Of a DNA stretch of 64,000 nt, positions 15,413 through 24,317 are shown piece after piece (within the stretch, counting starts at the first letter, position 1; every line of letters starts with the position of its first letter). The notes under the pieces are model-generated. The model was not told where the DNA came from. It worked only from the letters and a program-made list of their open reading frames with translations, and made no database searches. The stretch comes from UBA10649 sp963700745 (GTDB taxonomy: Bacteria > Actinomycetota > Actinomycetes > S36-B12), in contig CAVOYT010000009.1 in the NCBI GenBank assembly GCA_963700745.1, positions 372,001-436,000 of the forward strand, written 5' to 3'. A program made the translations under genes and the position numbers.

Positions 15413-17263
15413 TCAGACGCCTCGGCGCTGCGCCACCAGACCAGCGTCCATCTCGGCCCGAGCAGCCGCGACCTGCGGGCGGTCGCTGACCTCAGGGACC
15501 CCCACCTGCCAGAACGCGCCCCCCTCGGTCCAGTCGCTGGCCCTGACCTTGGTCACGATCACTGCCGTGCGATCCGCGGCCCGGGCGGCCACCAGGGCGT
15601 CGGCGAACTCGGCCAGGGAGCCGACCTCGAGCGTCACCGCCCCCATCGAGGCCGCGTGCGCGGCGAAGTCGACCCGGACGTCCGATCCCGTCCCCGTCGA
15701 ATCGGCGAGCATGTTGTTGTACGACGCCCCGCCCTGACCGACCTGCAGTCGTTCGATCACCGCATAGCCCTCGTTGTCGCAGACCACGAGGATGAACTTC
15801 TTCCCGGACAGGACCGACGCGTAGATGTCGGAGTTGAGCATGAGGTACGAGCCGTCGCCGACCATGGCGTACACCTGCCCCGACGGGCGGGCGAACGCGG
15901 CGCCCCAGGCACCAGCCGTCTCGTAGCCCATGCACGAGAACCCGTACTCGCAGTCGAAGGTGGCGATCCCCTTGCTCATCCAGTTGATGTTGAGCTCGCC
16001 CGGGAGGCCGCCCGCCGCGGTCAGCACGTAGTCGTCCTGGGTCGCGGACTCGTGCACGAGCCCGACCAGCTGCGCGTAGCTCGGCGGCCACTGGCCGTCG
16101 TCGGCGATCCGCCCGTCCACGAACGCCTGGAGCTCCTCACGCATCTGCGTGCCGCGTGACGTCCATCCCACGTCAGCCGTCCACCCTGCCAGCGCGGCGC
16201 CCAGATCGGTCAGCGCCTCGCGGGCGTCCGCGACCACCGGGATCGACCGGTGCTTCAGCGCGTCGAAGCGGGCCGCATTGACCGCGACGAACTGGGCGTC
16301 AGGATCGAAGACCGTCCACGAACCAGTCGTGAAGTCCTCGAGACGGGTGCCCACCGCGATCACGACGTCGGCCTCCGTGGCGACCACGTTCGCCGCCTCT
16401 GCTCCCGTGACGCCCATCGGCCCGGCGTAGCGCGGATGCGTGGCAAGCAGCGAGGACTTGCCCGCCACGGTCTCGACCACCGGGATGCCGAACTCCTCGG
16501 CGAACGTCGCCAGTTCAGCCTCAGCGCGCGAGTAGTGCACGCCGCCACCGGCGATGATGACCGGTCGCTTCGCGGCCCGGATCGCCTCGGCGGCGCGGGT
16601 CACCTGCCCGCGATCAGGGCGCGGGCGGACGATCTCGTGCACGTGTCGCTCGAAGAAGGACGCCGGGAAGTCGTACGCCTCCGCGGCGACGTCCTGAGGC
16701 AGGCCGATGAAGGCGGGACCGCAGTCGCCCGGATCCAGCAGCGTGCCGACCGCCTGCGGAAGCGAGGTGAGCACCTGCGCCGGATGAGTGATCCGGTCCC
16801 AGTAGCGCACGACCGGCCGGAACGCATCGTTGACGGTCGTCGAGGGGGTGCCGAAATGCTCGACCTGCTGCAGCACCGGATCGGGCAGGCGGGACACGAA
16901 GGTGTCACCCGAGATGAACAGGACCGGAAGCCGGTTCGACATCGCGACGCCGGCCGCGGTGACCATGTTCGTTGCGCCGGGGCCGATCGACGAGGTGCAG
17001 ACCATGACCTGCTGGCGACGGGTCGCCTTGGCGAACGCGGCGGCCGCCAGGCCCATCCCCTGCTCGTTCTGCCCGCGCCACACCGGGATCTCGTCGCGAT
17101 GCATCTCCAGCGAGTGCCCCAGGCTGGTGACGTTGCCGTGCCCGAAGATCCCGATCACACCGGGGAACAGCGGCACGTCGGTGCCGTCGACGACGATGCG
17201 CTGGGCCACCAGGTAGCGGACGATCGCCTCGGCCGTCGTCAGCCGGATCAGGTCAGTGGTCAT
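15413..17263 (-). CDS. iolD: 3D-(3,5/4)-trihydroxycyclohexane-1,2-dione hydrolase
   Basis: A 616-residue thiamine-diphosphate enzyme that opens the ring of the inositol breakdown intermediate. ThDP-binding GDGSYLMLNSDIYASVLSGKK supplies the GDG...N motif; GQNEQGMGLAAAAFAKA gives the catalytic Glu region; SSIGPGATNMVTAAGVA and FISGDTFVSRLPDPVLQQVE are IolD hallmarks. ATG 17263 has AAGGAG seven bases upstream. The frame stays open upstream into the Gfo/Idh gene, giving an apparent 964-residue fusion. A TGA in the neighbouring frame overlaps this ATG (ATGA), so a one-base error at the end of the upstream gene is the simpler reading. It is the last gene of the minus-strand iol operon. Confidence 0.93.
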   Translation of the reverse strand: MTTDLIRLTTAEAIVRYLVAQRIVVDGTDVPLFPGVIGIFGHGNVTSLGHSLEMHRDEIPVWRGQNEQGMGLAAAAFAKATRRQQVMVCTSSIGPGATNMVTAAGVAMSNRLPVLFISGDTFVSRLPDPVLQQVEHFGTPSTTVNDAFRPVVRYWDRITHPAQVLTSLPQAVGTLLDPGDCGPAFIGLPQDVAAEAYDFPASFFERHVHEIVRPRPDRGQVTRAAEAIRAAKRPVIIAGGGVHYSRAEAELATFAEEFGIPVVETVAGKSSLLATHPRYAGPMGVTGAEAANVVATEADVVIAVGTRLEDFTTGSWTVFDPDAQFVAVNAARFDALKHRSIPVVADAREALTDLGAALAGWTADVGWTSRGTQMREELQAFVDGRIADDGQWPPSYAQLVGLVHESATQDDYVLTAAGGLPGELNINWMSKGIATFDCEYGFSCMGYETAGAWGAAFARPSGQVYAMVGDGSYLMLNSDIYASVLSGKKFILVVCDNEGYAVIERLQVGQGGASYNNMLADSTGTGSDVRVDFAAHAASMGAVTLEVGSLAEFADALVAARAADRTAVIVTKVRASDWTEGGAFWQVGVPEVSDRPQVAAARAEMDAGLVAQRRGV

Positions 17264-18443
17264 CGTGAAGTCTCCTTCGGCAAGGTCTCGAACGGTTTCC
17301 CAGGTACGGCTGTCCCACGAGTCGATCACGGCCTGCTGGACGCTGACGACGTCGACGGCCTCCCGGAATCCCGGCGAGTACCGCCCGCCGGTGGCGAGGG
17401 CCTCGAGGAAGGAGAAGTCCTCGATCGCCACCAGGTCCTCGAACCCGATCGCATTGGCCTGCCCCGGGACGAACGCCCCGTGGAACGGGAAGCGGTCGCC
17501 GCCGTAGATGGTCGTGAACCCGGTGTTCTTGTCCGAACCGAGCCGGTAGTACTGCAGCTCGTTGAGCTGCTCGAGGTTCCAGGCCAGCGCGCCCTTGGTG
17601 CCATAGACCTCGAAGGTGTTCTGGCTCTCCGGTCCGACCATCGTCCGGCTCGCCTCGAAGGTGCCCGTCGCACCGCCCTCGAACCGGCACAGCATCGATG
17701 CGTAGTCCTCGTTCTCGACCTCGCCCTTGGGATCGTCCGGGTTCCCGCGTCCGTAGTGGCTCGCGGCACCCGTCGGCAAGGGTCGATGCGTGATCGTCGT
17801 CGCGCGATCGCCAATGACCTCCGCGATCGGTCCGACCAGGAACTGGGCCATCGACACCGAGTGACTCAGGATGTCGCTCGTCACTCCGTAGCCCGCCTCG
17901 TCGAGCATGAAGCGCCAGCTGAGCAGGCCCAGCTCGTCACTGCCGTACATGGACAGGAAGTGGCCGCGGTAGTGCGTGATCTCCCCCAGCTCACCGGACG
18001 CGATCAGCTCGCGCGCGTGCAGCACCAGGGGAGCCCACAGGTAGTTGTAGCCGACGCCTGTCGCGACGCCCGCGGACTGCGCGGCACGGTACGCCTGCAC
18101 GGCCTGCGCAGGCTTGCCGCCGATGGGCTTCTCGCTGAAGACGGCCTTCCCGGCGGCGCACGCGGCCTCGATCATCGGGACGTGCAGCATGTTGGGGGCG
18201 GTGACCCAGACGGCGTCGACATCCGGGGCCGTGACCGCCTCTCGCCAGTCCTCGACCGATCGGGCGAAGCCGAAGTCGCGGGTCGCGCGCAAGCCGCCGG
18301 TCGGCATCGGTGTCGGCGCAGACCACGAGTTCCGGGTCGAAGGACCGGTCGGGGAACAGCGACGGGATCCGCAGCGCGGAGCGGCTGTGGGCCTGGCCCA
18401 TCCAGCCCAGGCCCAGGACGGCGATGCCGACGCGGGTGCCCAC
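17260..18443 (-). CDS. Gfo/Idh/MocA oxidoreductase in the inositol operon (frameshifted)
   Basis: A protein of about 393 residues: Rossmann domain (VGIAVLGLGWMGQAHSRSAL), the EKPIGGK motif with the catalytic-site Lys (VFSEKPIGGKPAQA) and a C-terminal Gfo/Idh domain (SMYGSDELGLLSWRF, TGTFEASRTMVGPESQN). Proteins of this family act on inositols, inososes or related sugars with NAD(P). One frameshift near 18290-18310 splits the Rossmann domain. A second near the 3' end probably removed the in-frame stop; the expected TGA is at 17260-17262, overlapping the iolD start. GTG 18443 follows the iolB stop by two bases. It is distinct from the iolG-like gene at 22194 and may act on another inositol isomer. 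Confidence 0.8.
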
Positions 18444-18445
18444 GA

Positions 18446-19343
18446 TCAGCCGTTCCCGGTGCGCCCGGCGGCGGACGTCCACGGCAGCCTCGGGTCCTGC
18501 TCCTGGGTCTCCCAGGACTCTCGGATCCAGTGATGCTCCGGGTCGTCGCAGAACGCCATCGTGCGGTCCTCGTGCGGGCCGGCGAGGACGTTGAGGAAGT
18601 ACATCGGGTACTCCGGCGGCGCGACCGTTGGGCCGTGGTAGCCCTGCGGCACGAGGTACACGTCGCCGTCGTGCAGCGTCACGGTCTCGTCGACGGACCC
18701 GTCGACGGTGTAGACGTGGAACAGCCCCTGGCCCGAGGCGATCGCCGTGCGGAGCCTCCTGGCGGCCGATCCGGAAGTAGTAGATCTCCTCGTTGGCCAC
18801 CGCGCAGTCACCGATGCCGTCGTGGCGGTGCGGAGGCCACGACGACCAGTTGCCGCCGGGCGTGATGACCTCGCATACGTTGATCTTGTGCGCCCCCGTG
18901 AAGGACCCGGGGGTGGCGATGTTGGTGATCTGCCGCGACGCGCGACCAGATCCGCGCACCTCGATGGGGACGTCGGCGGCCGGCACCACCGCCAGCGGGT
19001 GCCGCTCGGTGGCACGCGCGGTGCAGACGGCCACCTCACCGCTCGCGCCGGCGATGCGACACGCTCGAGCCGAGCGGCAGGTAGGCCCAGTCGCTCACGG
19101 CATGGAAGACGCCGTCGCGTCCCGCGAGCGTGAAGGTCTCGCCGTCGACGGTGACCGTCGACATCCCGCGCGGACAGCGGGACCAGGACCGCCTCGTCCT
19201 CGTCCAGCGTGAACGACACCGGCGCGTCAGCGGACAGCGGGTAGACGCGTCAGGCCGCTGTAGTCCCAGCCGGCCGTGCTCGGGGTGACGACGACATCGG
19301 CGTCGCCCTGCTTCAGGGAGCCAGCGGGATGGAACCAGGTCAT
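18446..19343 (-). CDS. iolB: 5-deoxy-glucuronate isomerase IolB (multiply frameshifted)
   Basis: IolB converts 5-deoxy-glucuronate to 5-dehydro-2-deoxy-gluconate. Pieces in successive frames together give a normal protein of about 298 residues: MTWFHPAGSLKQGDADVVVT with GWDYSGL; RVYPLSADAPVSFTLDEDE; MSTVTVDGETFTLAGRDGVF; ATPGSFTGAHKINVCEVITPGGNWSSWPPHRHD; and a cupin end YTVDGSVDETVTLHDGDVYLVPQGYHG. Frameshifts lie near 18780, 19050, 19175 and 19240. Each is repaired by removing one base, so these look like sequence errors, not decay. ATG 19343 overlaps the upstream stop (ATGA). Confidence 0.85.
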
Positions 19344-20243
19344 GGTGTACCTCCATGGACGATGGCCGCCGCTCGACGGACGGCCTGCTCGGGCTGATCT
19401 TCGTGCGGGTAGAGAAGGGCGCGACCGGCCACCAGGCCCCGGACGTTGGGCTCGCGCATGGCGGTCGCCCAACGGGCGAACGTGCCCTCGGCATCGGTAC
19501 CGGGATCGCCGCCGAGCATGACGATCGGCAGCGTGGTGGCTCCCGCCACCTCGGCCATCCGGTCGCTGCCGGGGATCTTCAGCCAGGTGTGGGCCGACGA
19601 GGACCCCAGCCCTGACGCGATGGCCACGACCTTGATCAGTCGCTCGACCGACGAGTCGAGCACGGCTCGTCCGCTCAGGCTCCTTGCGGTAGGGCAGGGG
19701 TTCGATCATGCACATCAGGCCGCGGTCGGCGAGCTGCGTCGTGACGGCGGCCACGGACTCGATCGTGCGGGCGACGCCCGGGTCGGTGTCATCGATGCGC
19801 AGCAGCGTCTTGCCGCCGTCGAGCCCGTTCGCCTCCACGTGATCGACGTCGTAGGCGGTCATGCGATCGTCGAGCTCCCAGTTCGCGCCGATGATGCCGC
19901 CGCGGTTCATCGTGCCGATGGCCAGTCGATCGTCGAGGGCTCCCAGCCACGCGAGCTCCTCGAGCAGGTCGGCGCTGGCGAGCACCCCGTCGACCCCAGG
20001 GATGGCCAGGGCACGCACGAGCCGATCCAGCAGGGTGTACCGGTCGGCCACCGCCAGCGGGTCGTCGCCGACCGCCAGCATGCCGCGAGCGGTGTGGTCG
20101 GCCGCGAGGATCAGCAGCCGCCCGTCCTGTCCGGGCACGGTGCGGCGGGAGCGCCCCACGAGCGCGGTGCGCAGGGAGGCGGGCTCGAAGACGCGGGCCT
20201 CGATGAGGGCGCGGTAGCGGTCGCGGTCCAGTCCGGGGCTCAT
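19340..20243 (-). CDS. Cgl0159-type (beta/alpha)8 aldolase-like protein of the inositol cluster (frameshifted)
   Basis: A TIM-barrel protein of about 300 residues. It contains LLILAADHTARGMLAVGDD, a class I aldolase-like first strand, then IPGVDGVLASADLLEELAWLG, TMNRGGIIGANWELDDRM, LMCMIEPLPYRKE and PIVMLGGDPGTDAEGTFARW. The family occurs in actinobacterial iol operons next to iolC, where it is presumed to cleave 2-deoxy-5-keto-gluconate 6-phosphate in place of IolJ. One frameshift near 19670-19680 (an extra C) splits it. It overlaps iolC and iolB by four bases each. Family recognition is good; the reaction is inference from operon context. Confidence 0.75.
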
Positions 20244-21188
20244 GCGCGTGCTTCCCAGCATCGTCGTCGACGTCGGCCACCGACGGCATCGCGTCGGCGC
20301 AGGTCAGGCGCGCGGACACGTAGGCGCCGGACGCGTTCGCGAATCGGCCGATCCGTGGCACGTCCCAGCCGAGGAGCAGCCCGTGCGACAGCGCTCCGCC
20401 GAAGGCGTCCCCGGCACCCAGCCCGCAGACCACAGGCACCGGCACGGGCGGGATGCGCCAACGACCGTCAGCCGTGGCCAGGAGCGATCCGTCGGCCCCG
20501 AGCTTGACGATGGCCAGCCGGACACCTGCCGACAGCAGGGCATCGGCGGCGGCGTCGGGTTCACCGGTCCCCACCGCCATCTCGCACTCCTCGCGGTTGC
20601 CGACGACCACCGTGGACAGCGCGATGGCGCCCTGCGCGGCCGCGCGGGCGGTTTCCACGTCCGGCCACAGCGCGGCCCGGTAGTCGAGGTCGAGCACCGT
20701 GTGCCCCGAGCGGGCACGCCGGGCCAGCCACGTCAGGCAGGCGTCAGCAGTCGAGCCTTGGGCGAGTGCACCCTGGCTCATCCACAGCAGGCCGCAGTCA
20801 CGCACGACCTCGTCCGGGAGGTCGGACGGCTCGAGGGTGGTGTCGGGGGCAGCGGGTCCGCGGTAGAACGCGACCTGCGGCGTCTCGGGCGGATCCAGCG
20901 CCGCGAGGGCGAGCGGGGTCTGCCCCCCGGCTGCGTGAGGACGAAGTCCGTGCCGACGCCCCAGCCCTCCAGCCTGCGTCGGACGTACGTCCCGAAGCCG
21001 TCGTCCCCAACCTTGGTCACGATCGCGGCGCGATGGCCCAGCCGCGCCGCGGCGACCGCGACGTTGGTCGGGCTGCCACCGACGGACTTGCTGAACGTCT
21101 GCTGGCCGTCGAAGCCGACGCCGACCTCGGCGGCGTACATGTCGACGCTGACGCGACCGACGCTGACGATCTCCGGGATCGTGGTCAC
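20240..21188 (-). CDS. iolC: 5-dehydro-2-deoxygluconokinase IolC (frameshifted)
   Basis: A PfkB-type sugar kinase of about 315 residues. The N-terminus EIVSVGRVSVDMYAAEVGVG and SKSVGGSPTNVAVAAARLG hold the substrate site. The C-terminal signature GLGAGDAFGGALSHGLLLGW has the catalytic Asp. A homopolymer error in the G-run near 20930 shifts the frame. A second near 20255-20265 hides the stop, which is expected at 20240-20242 overlapping the aldolase start. If instead one G is removed at 20265, iolC fuses in frame to the aldolase-like gene, an arrangement known for IolC in other bacteria, so separation is not certain. GTG 21188 is the likely start. Confidence 0.85.
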
Positions 21189-21192
21189 CGAT

Positions 21193-22093
21193 CAGGCGCC
21201 CAGGGTCGGGGCGACGACGTCGGTCAGGTACTGCAGCGAGGTCCGGACCTCATCGAGCGGCCCCTCGCCCTCGGCCGGGCAGGCCGTCGGTGAGCGCGGT
21301 GTCCTGCTCGATCACGTACCAGCCCTGGTAGCCGGCTCCCTCGAGGGTCTGGATGACGCCGGCGATGTCCACGTCACCCTGTCCGAGCGTGCGTGAACAG
21401 GCCGCCCTGCACCGCATGCATGAGGCTCATCTCCCGGCGCAGCACGGGATCGACCATGTCGAGCCGCACGTCCTTCAGGTGCACATGGCCGACCCGCTCC
21501 ATCGCCTCCTTCGCGAAGGCCACCGGGTCGACGCCGCCGATCGCCATGTGTCCGGTGTCCAGGCACCAGCCCACGTCGCAGGTGTCGAGCACGCGGTCGA
21601 CGTCGTCCTTGGTCTCGACCAGGGTCTGCACATGCGCATGGAGCACCTGCTCCAGGCCGTGCTCGGCGCAGATCTCGTCGATGATCCCGAACATCATCGC
21701 CATGTGCCGCTGCTCATCAACAGTGAGCGGACGAGGGATCGACCAGTCCATGTCCTGCACCACCGCCGAGATGAACTTGGTCGCGCCGGCTCGCTGGAAC
21801 AGTCGCGCCGTCGCCGTCGCTTGGTCGATCGTGGTCTGGCGCATCGCCGGATCGTGCAGGATCACGGGGGTGAAGCCGCCGAGCAGCGTCATGCCGAAGC
21901 CGGCGAGCTCGTCCTTGACCTCGTCCGGCGAGGTGGGCAGGAAGCCGGGGGCGCCGAGTTCGGTCGCGGTCATGCCGAGGCCGGACATCTCCTCCAGCAC
22001 CCGCGGAGTGGGCAGCATGGCGCCCCAGCCGGGAACCTCGCAGATACCCCAGGAGATCGGTGCAGACGCCACGCGATCGAGGAACTTCGTCAT
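21193..22093 (-). CDS. iolE: IolE-like inosose dehydratase / sugar phosphate isomerase-epimerase (frameshifted)
   Basis: A TIM-barrel protein of the AP-endonuclease-2 family, about 299 residues. It starts KFLDRVASAPISWGICEVPGWG, typical of IolE. Metal ligands are expected in HAHVQTLVETKDD, VGWCLDTGHMAIGG and GHVHLKDVR, and GYQGWYVIEQD marks the C-terminal strand. The enzyme dehydrates scyllo-inosose. A frameshift near 21390 (extra G) and another near 21275 split the last third. It is the first gene of the minus-strand iol operon, and its promoter region contains a LacI-type operator 15 bases before ATG 22093. Confidence 0.82.
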
Positions 22094-22107
22094 TGTCCTT
22101 GCCTTTC

Positions 22108-22123
22108 GTTGGAACGCTCCAAC
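22108..22123. promoter_or_regulatory. LacI-type operator between iolE and iolG
   Basis: GTTGGAACGCTCCAAC is a CG-centred palindrome with one mismatched pair, the usual form of LacI/PurR-family operators. It lies between the divergent iolE and iolG starts, and a LacI regulator is encoded just after iolG. Confidence 0.7.
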
Positions 22124-22193
22124 AATCGTGGCACACTAGTGCCCGTCACGCAATGGCTGCCGTGATCAGGACGGCCGAAGCGCGGGAGGTCAC

Positions 22194-23180
22194 ATGCGCA
22201 TCATCGTGATCGGGGCCGGCCGTATGGGCGCCATCCGCGTCGAGGACCTCGCCGCGGATCCGCGCGTCGACGAGGTGCTGGTCACCAACAGGTCCGCGTC
22301 CCGCGCGAACGCCCTCGCCGAGCGGTTCGGCGCCGTGGCCGTCCCCTGGGGCGAGGAGCCCGAGGCCGACGGCACGGTCGTCGCCCTGGCCACCGACGCG
22401 CACGGGGAGCTGCTGGAGGAGGTGCTCGGGCTGGGGACCCCCGTCCTGTGCGAGAAGCCGATCGCGCTGACACTTGGGCAGACCGAGCACGTGATCGCCG
22501 CGGCCGCTCAGACCGGAGCCCCGCTTCAGATCGGCTTCCAGCGGCGCTTCGATGCGGGCTTCCGGGCTGTGCGGGATCGCGTGGCCCACGGCGATGTGGG
22601 GCAGGTCTACTCCATGGCGCTGCTCTCGCACGACCACGAGCCCTCGTCCCGCGAGTTCCTCGCCGGCAGCGGCGGCATCTTCCGCGATCTCCACGTCCAC
22701 GACTTCGACCTGATCCGCTGGATCACCGGGGCTGAGATCGAGTCGGTCTACGCGACGAAGGCCGTGCGTGCGCATTCCCAGTACGCCGAGTTCGACGATG
22801 CCGATGTCGCCCTGATCCACGCGGTCACGACCTCAGGAGTCCAGGCGACCGTGCGCGGCGCCCGCCACGACGCACTCGGCCATGACGTACGTGTCGAAGT
22901 GCACGGCGAGAAGGACTCGTTGACGGCCGGACTCAACCGCCGCACTCCCCTGCACGCGACCGATGGAGACCTGGCCGTCAACGCCGATCCGTACACCGGC
23001 TTCGTGGACCGCTTCCGCGAGGCCTTCAGGCAGGAGACCGCAGCGTTCGTCGGACTGGTTCGCGGGGAGTCCGCCAACCCCTGCCCCCCGGACTCCGCCC
23101 TGGAGAGCCTGCGCATCGCCATCGCCTGCGAGCGGTCCGTGCAGACGGGAGCCCCCGTTCAGGTTGCCGACGTCCGATGA
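22194..23180 (+). CDS. iolG: Gfo/Idh/MocA oxidoreductase, probable inositol 2-dehydrogenase
   Basis: A 328-residue NAD-dependent dehydrogenase expected to oxidise myo-inositol to 2-keto-myo-inositol, the first step of the pathway. Landmarks are IIVIGAGRMGAIRVEDLA (Rossmann), VLCEKPIALT (EKP with catalytic Lys), QIGFQRRFDAGFRAVRD and GGIFRDLHVHDFDLIRWITG, which contains the conserved D...H pair of inositol dehydrogenases. GGGAGGT lies six bases before ATG 22194. The stop overlaps the LacI regulator start (ATGA), so the two form an operon divergent from iolE. The symbol is assigned from family plus context; other cyclitol substrates are possible. Confidence 0.8.
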   Translation: MRIIVIGAGRMGAIRVEDLAADPRVDEVLVTNRSASRANALAERFGAVAVPWGEEPEADGTVVALATDAHGELLEEVLGLGTPVLCEKPIALTLGQTEHVIAAAAQTGAPLQIGFQRRFDAGFRAVRDRVAHGDVGQVYSMALLSHDHEPSSREFLAGSGGIFRDLHVHDFDLIRWITGAEIESVYATKAVRAHSQYAEFDDADVALIHAVTTSGVQATVRGARHDALGHDVRVEVHGEKDSLTAGLNRRTPLHATDGDLAVNADPYTGFVDRFREAFRQETAAFVGLVRGESANPCPPDSALESLRIAIACERSVQTGAPVQVADVR

Positions 23181-24185
23181 CCCGGCCCACCATCCACGAC
23201 GTGGCGGCGCGCGCCGGCGTGTCGAAGTCGTTGGTGTCCTTGGCCCTGCGCGGATCCCCCAAGGTGAGCGAGGCGAGTCGCGAGGCGATCCTGCTCGCCG
23301 CCGCAGACCTGGGCTATCGGCCGAATGCCGCCGCGCGCAGCCTGGCCGACCGACGCAGTCGCACCGTCGGCGTGCTCATCCTGGACCTGCACAACCCCGT
23401 CTTCGCCGAGATCCTGGACGGCGTGCAGTCCGAAGTGCGTCGGCACGGCTACAGCACGATGCTCGTGACCGGCGGGGCCGACCCGGAGCTCGAGCAGTCC
23501 GAGCTCGAGAAGCTGCTCGAGTTCCAGGTCGAGGGACTCGTCCTCATCTCGCATCGCCTCTCCGCCACCACGCTGCGCGACATCGCGACCGAGGTTCCGA
23601 CCGTGGTCGTGACCCGGCGCGACATCACCGGGCCACGGATCGACACCGTGAGCGACGATGACGTGGCGGGCGCCACGCTCGCTGTGCAGTACCTCGCCGA
23701 CCTCGGCCACCGCCGCATCGTCCACCTCTCGGGCGGGGACAACCCCATCTCGAACGATCGTCAGCGCGGCTACCTCGAGGGGATGACGGCGGCCGGACTC
23801 GCGAGCCAGGCATGCGTCGTCGAGGGTGCCCTGACCGACGGCGGGGGGTATGCGGCGGCCATGACGGCCCTGTCGTCAGACCCGCGCCCGACCGCGTTCT
23901 TCGTCGCCAACGACCTGGCCGCGCTCGGTGCGATCGCCGCCGTGCAGGACCGCGGCCTGCGCGTCCCGGAGGACGTGTCAGTCGTCGGCTACGACGGCAT
24001 CTCCCTCGGGGGACTGCGCACCCTGAGTCTCAGCACGGTGGCGCAGCCGCTCGTGGAGATGGGAGCCCTCGCGGCGACCAGGCTCTTCGAGCGCATCGAG
24101 CGGCCACGCAGCCGGGCTCAGGCACGTGACGGTCGACGCCGCGCTGGTGGCCCGCGGGACGACCGCCAGTCCGACCCCCACCTGA
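23177..24185 (+). CDS. LacI-family repressor of the inositol cluster (frameshifted at 3' end)
   Basis: About 335 residues: a helix-turn-helix and hinge (TIHDVAARAGVSKSLVSLALRGSPKVSEASRE) followed by a periplasmic-binding-protein-like sensor (VGVLILDLHNPVFAEILDGV, then DRQRGYLEGMTAAG and DVSVVGYDGISLGGLRTLSLSTVAQP). The frame beyond 24120 runs on into a neighbour, but removing one base near 24112 gives the usual LacI ending HVTVDAALVARGTT with stop TGA at 24183-24185. It overlaps iolG by four bases. The operator at 22108-22123 is its predicted target; the inducer is probably an inositol derivative. Confidence 0.88.
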
Positions 24186-24194
24186 CCCCGCCCC

Positions 24195-24230
24195 TATCCG
24201 TTTCTCCCGCAAAGTGGGACAACCGGACAC
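24195..24230. repeat. Palindromic repeat, copy 1 (downstream of the LacI gene)
   Basis: A 36-base imperfect hairpin, TCCGTTTCTCCCGC, loop AAA, then GTGGGACAACCGGA. Its inverse complement recurs at 25355-25390 with 31 of 36 bases conserved; four of the five differences are in the loop region. It starts ten bases after the LacI stop, where a terminator would lie. Confidence 0.8.
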
Positions 24231-24317
24231 AGACGACGTCCCAGCGGGCTTCGGTGTCCGGTAGTCCCTGTGGACAGCCGGTTGTCGGCCTGATGCCCGG
24301 CCAGCAGGGTGTCCCCT

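Noticed and set aside
16250..18865. 871-residue + strand open frame opposite iolD and the Gfo/Idh gene
   Set aside because: No recognisable motifs, Arg-rich composition, and it lies fully antisense to well-supported enzymes.
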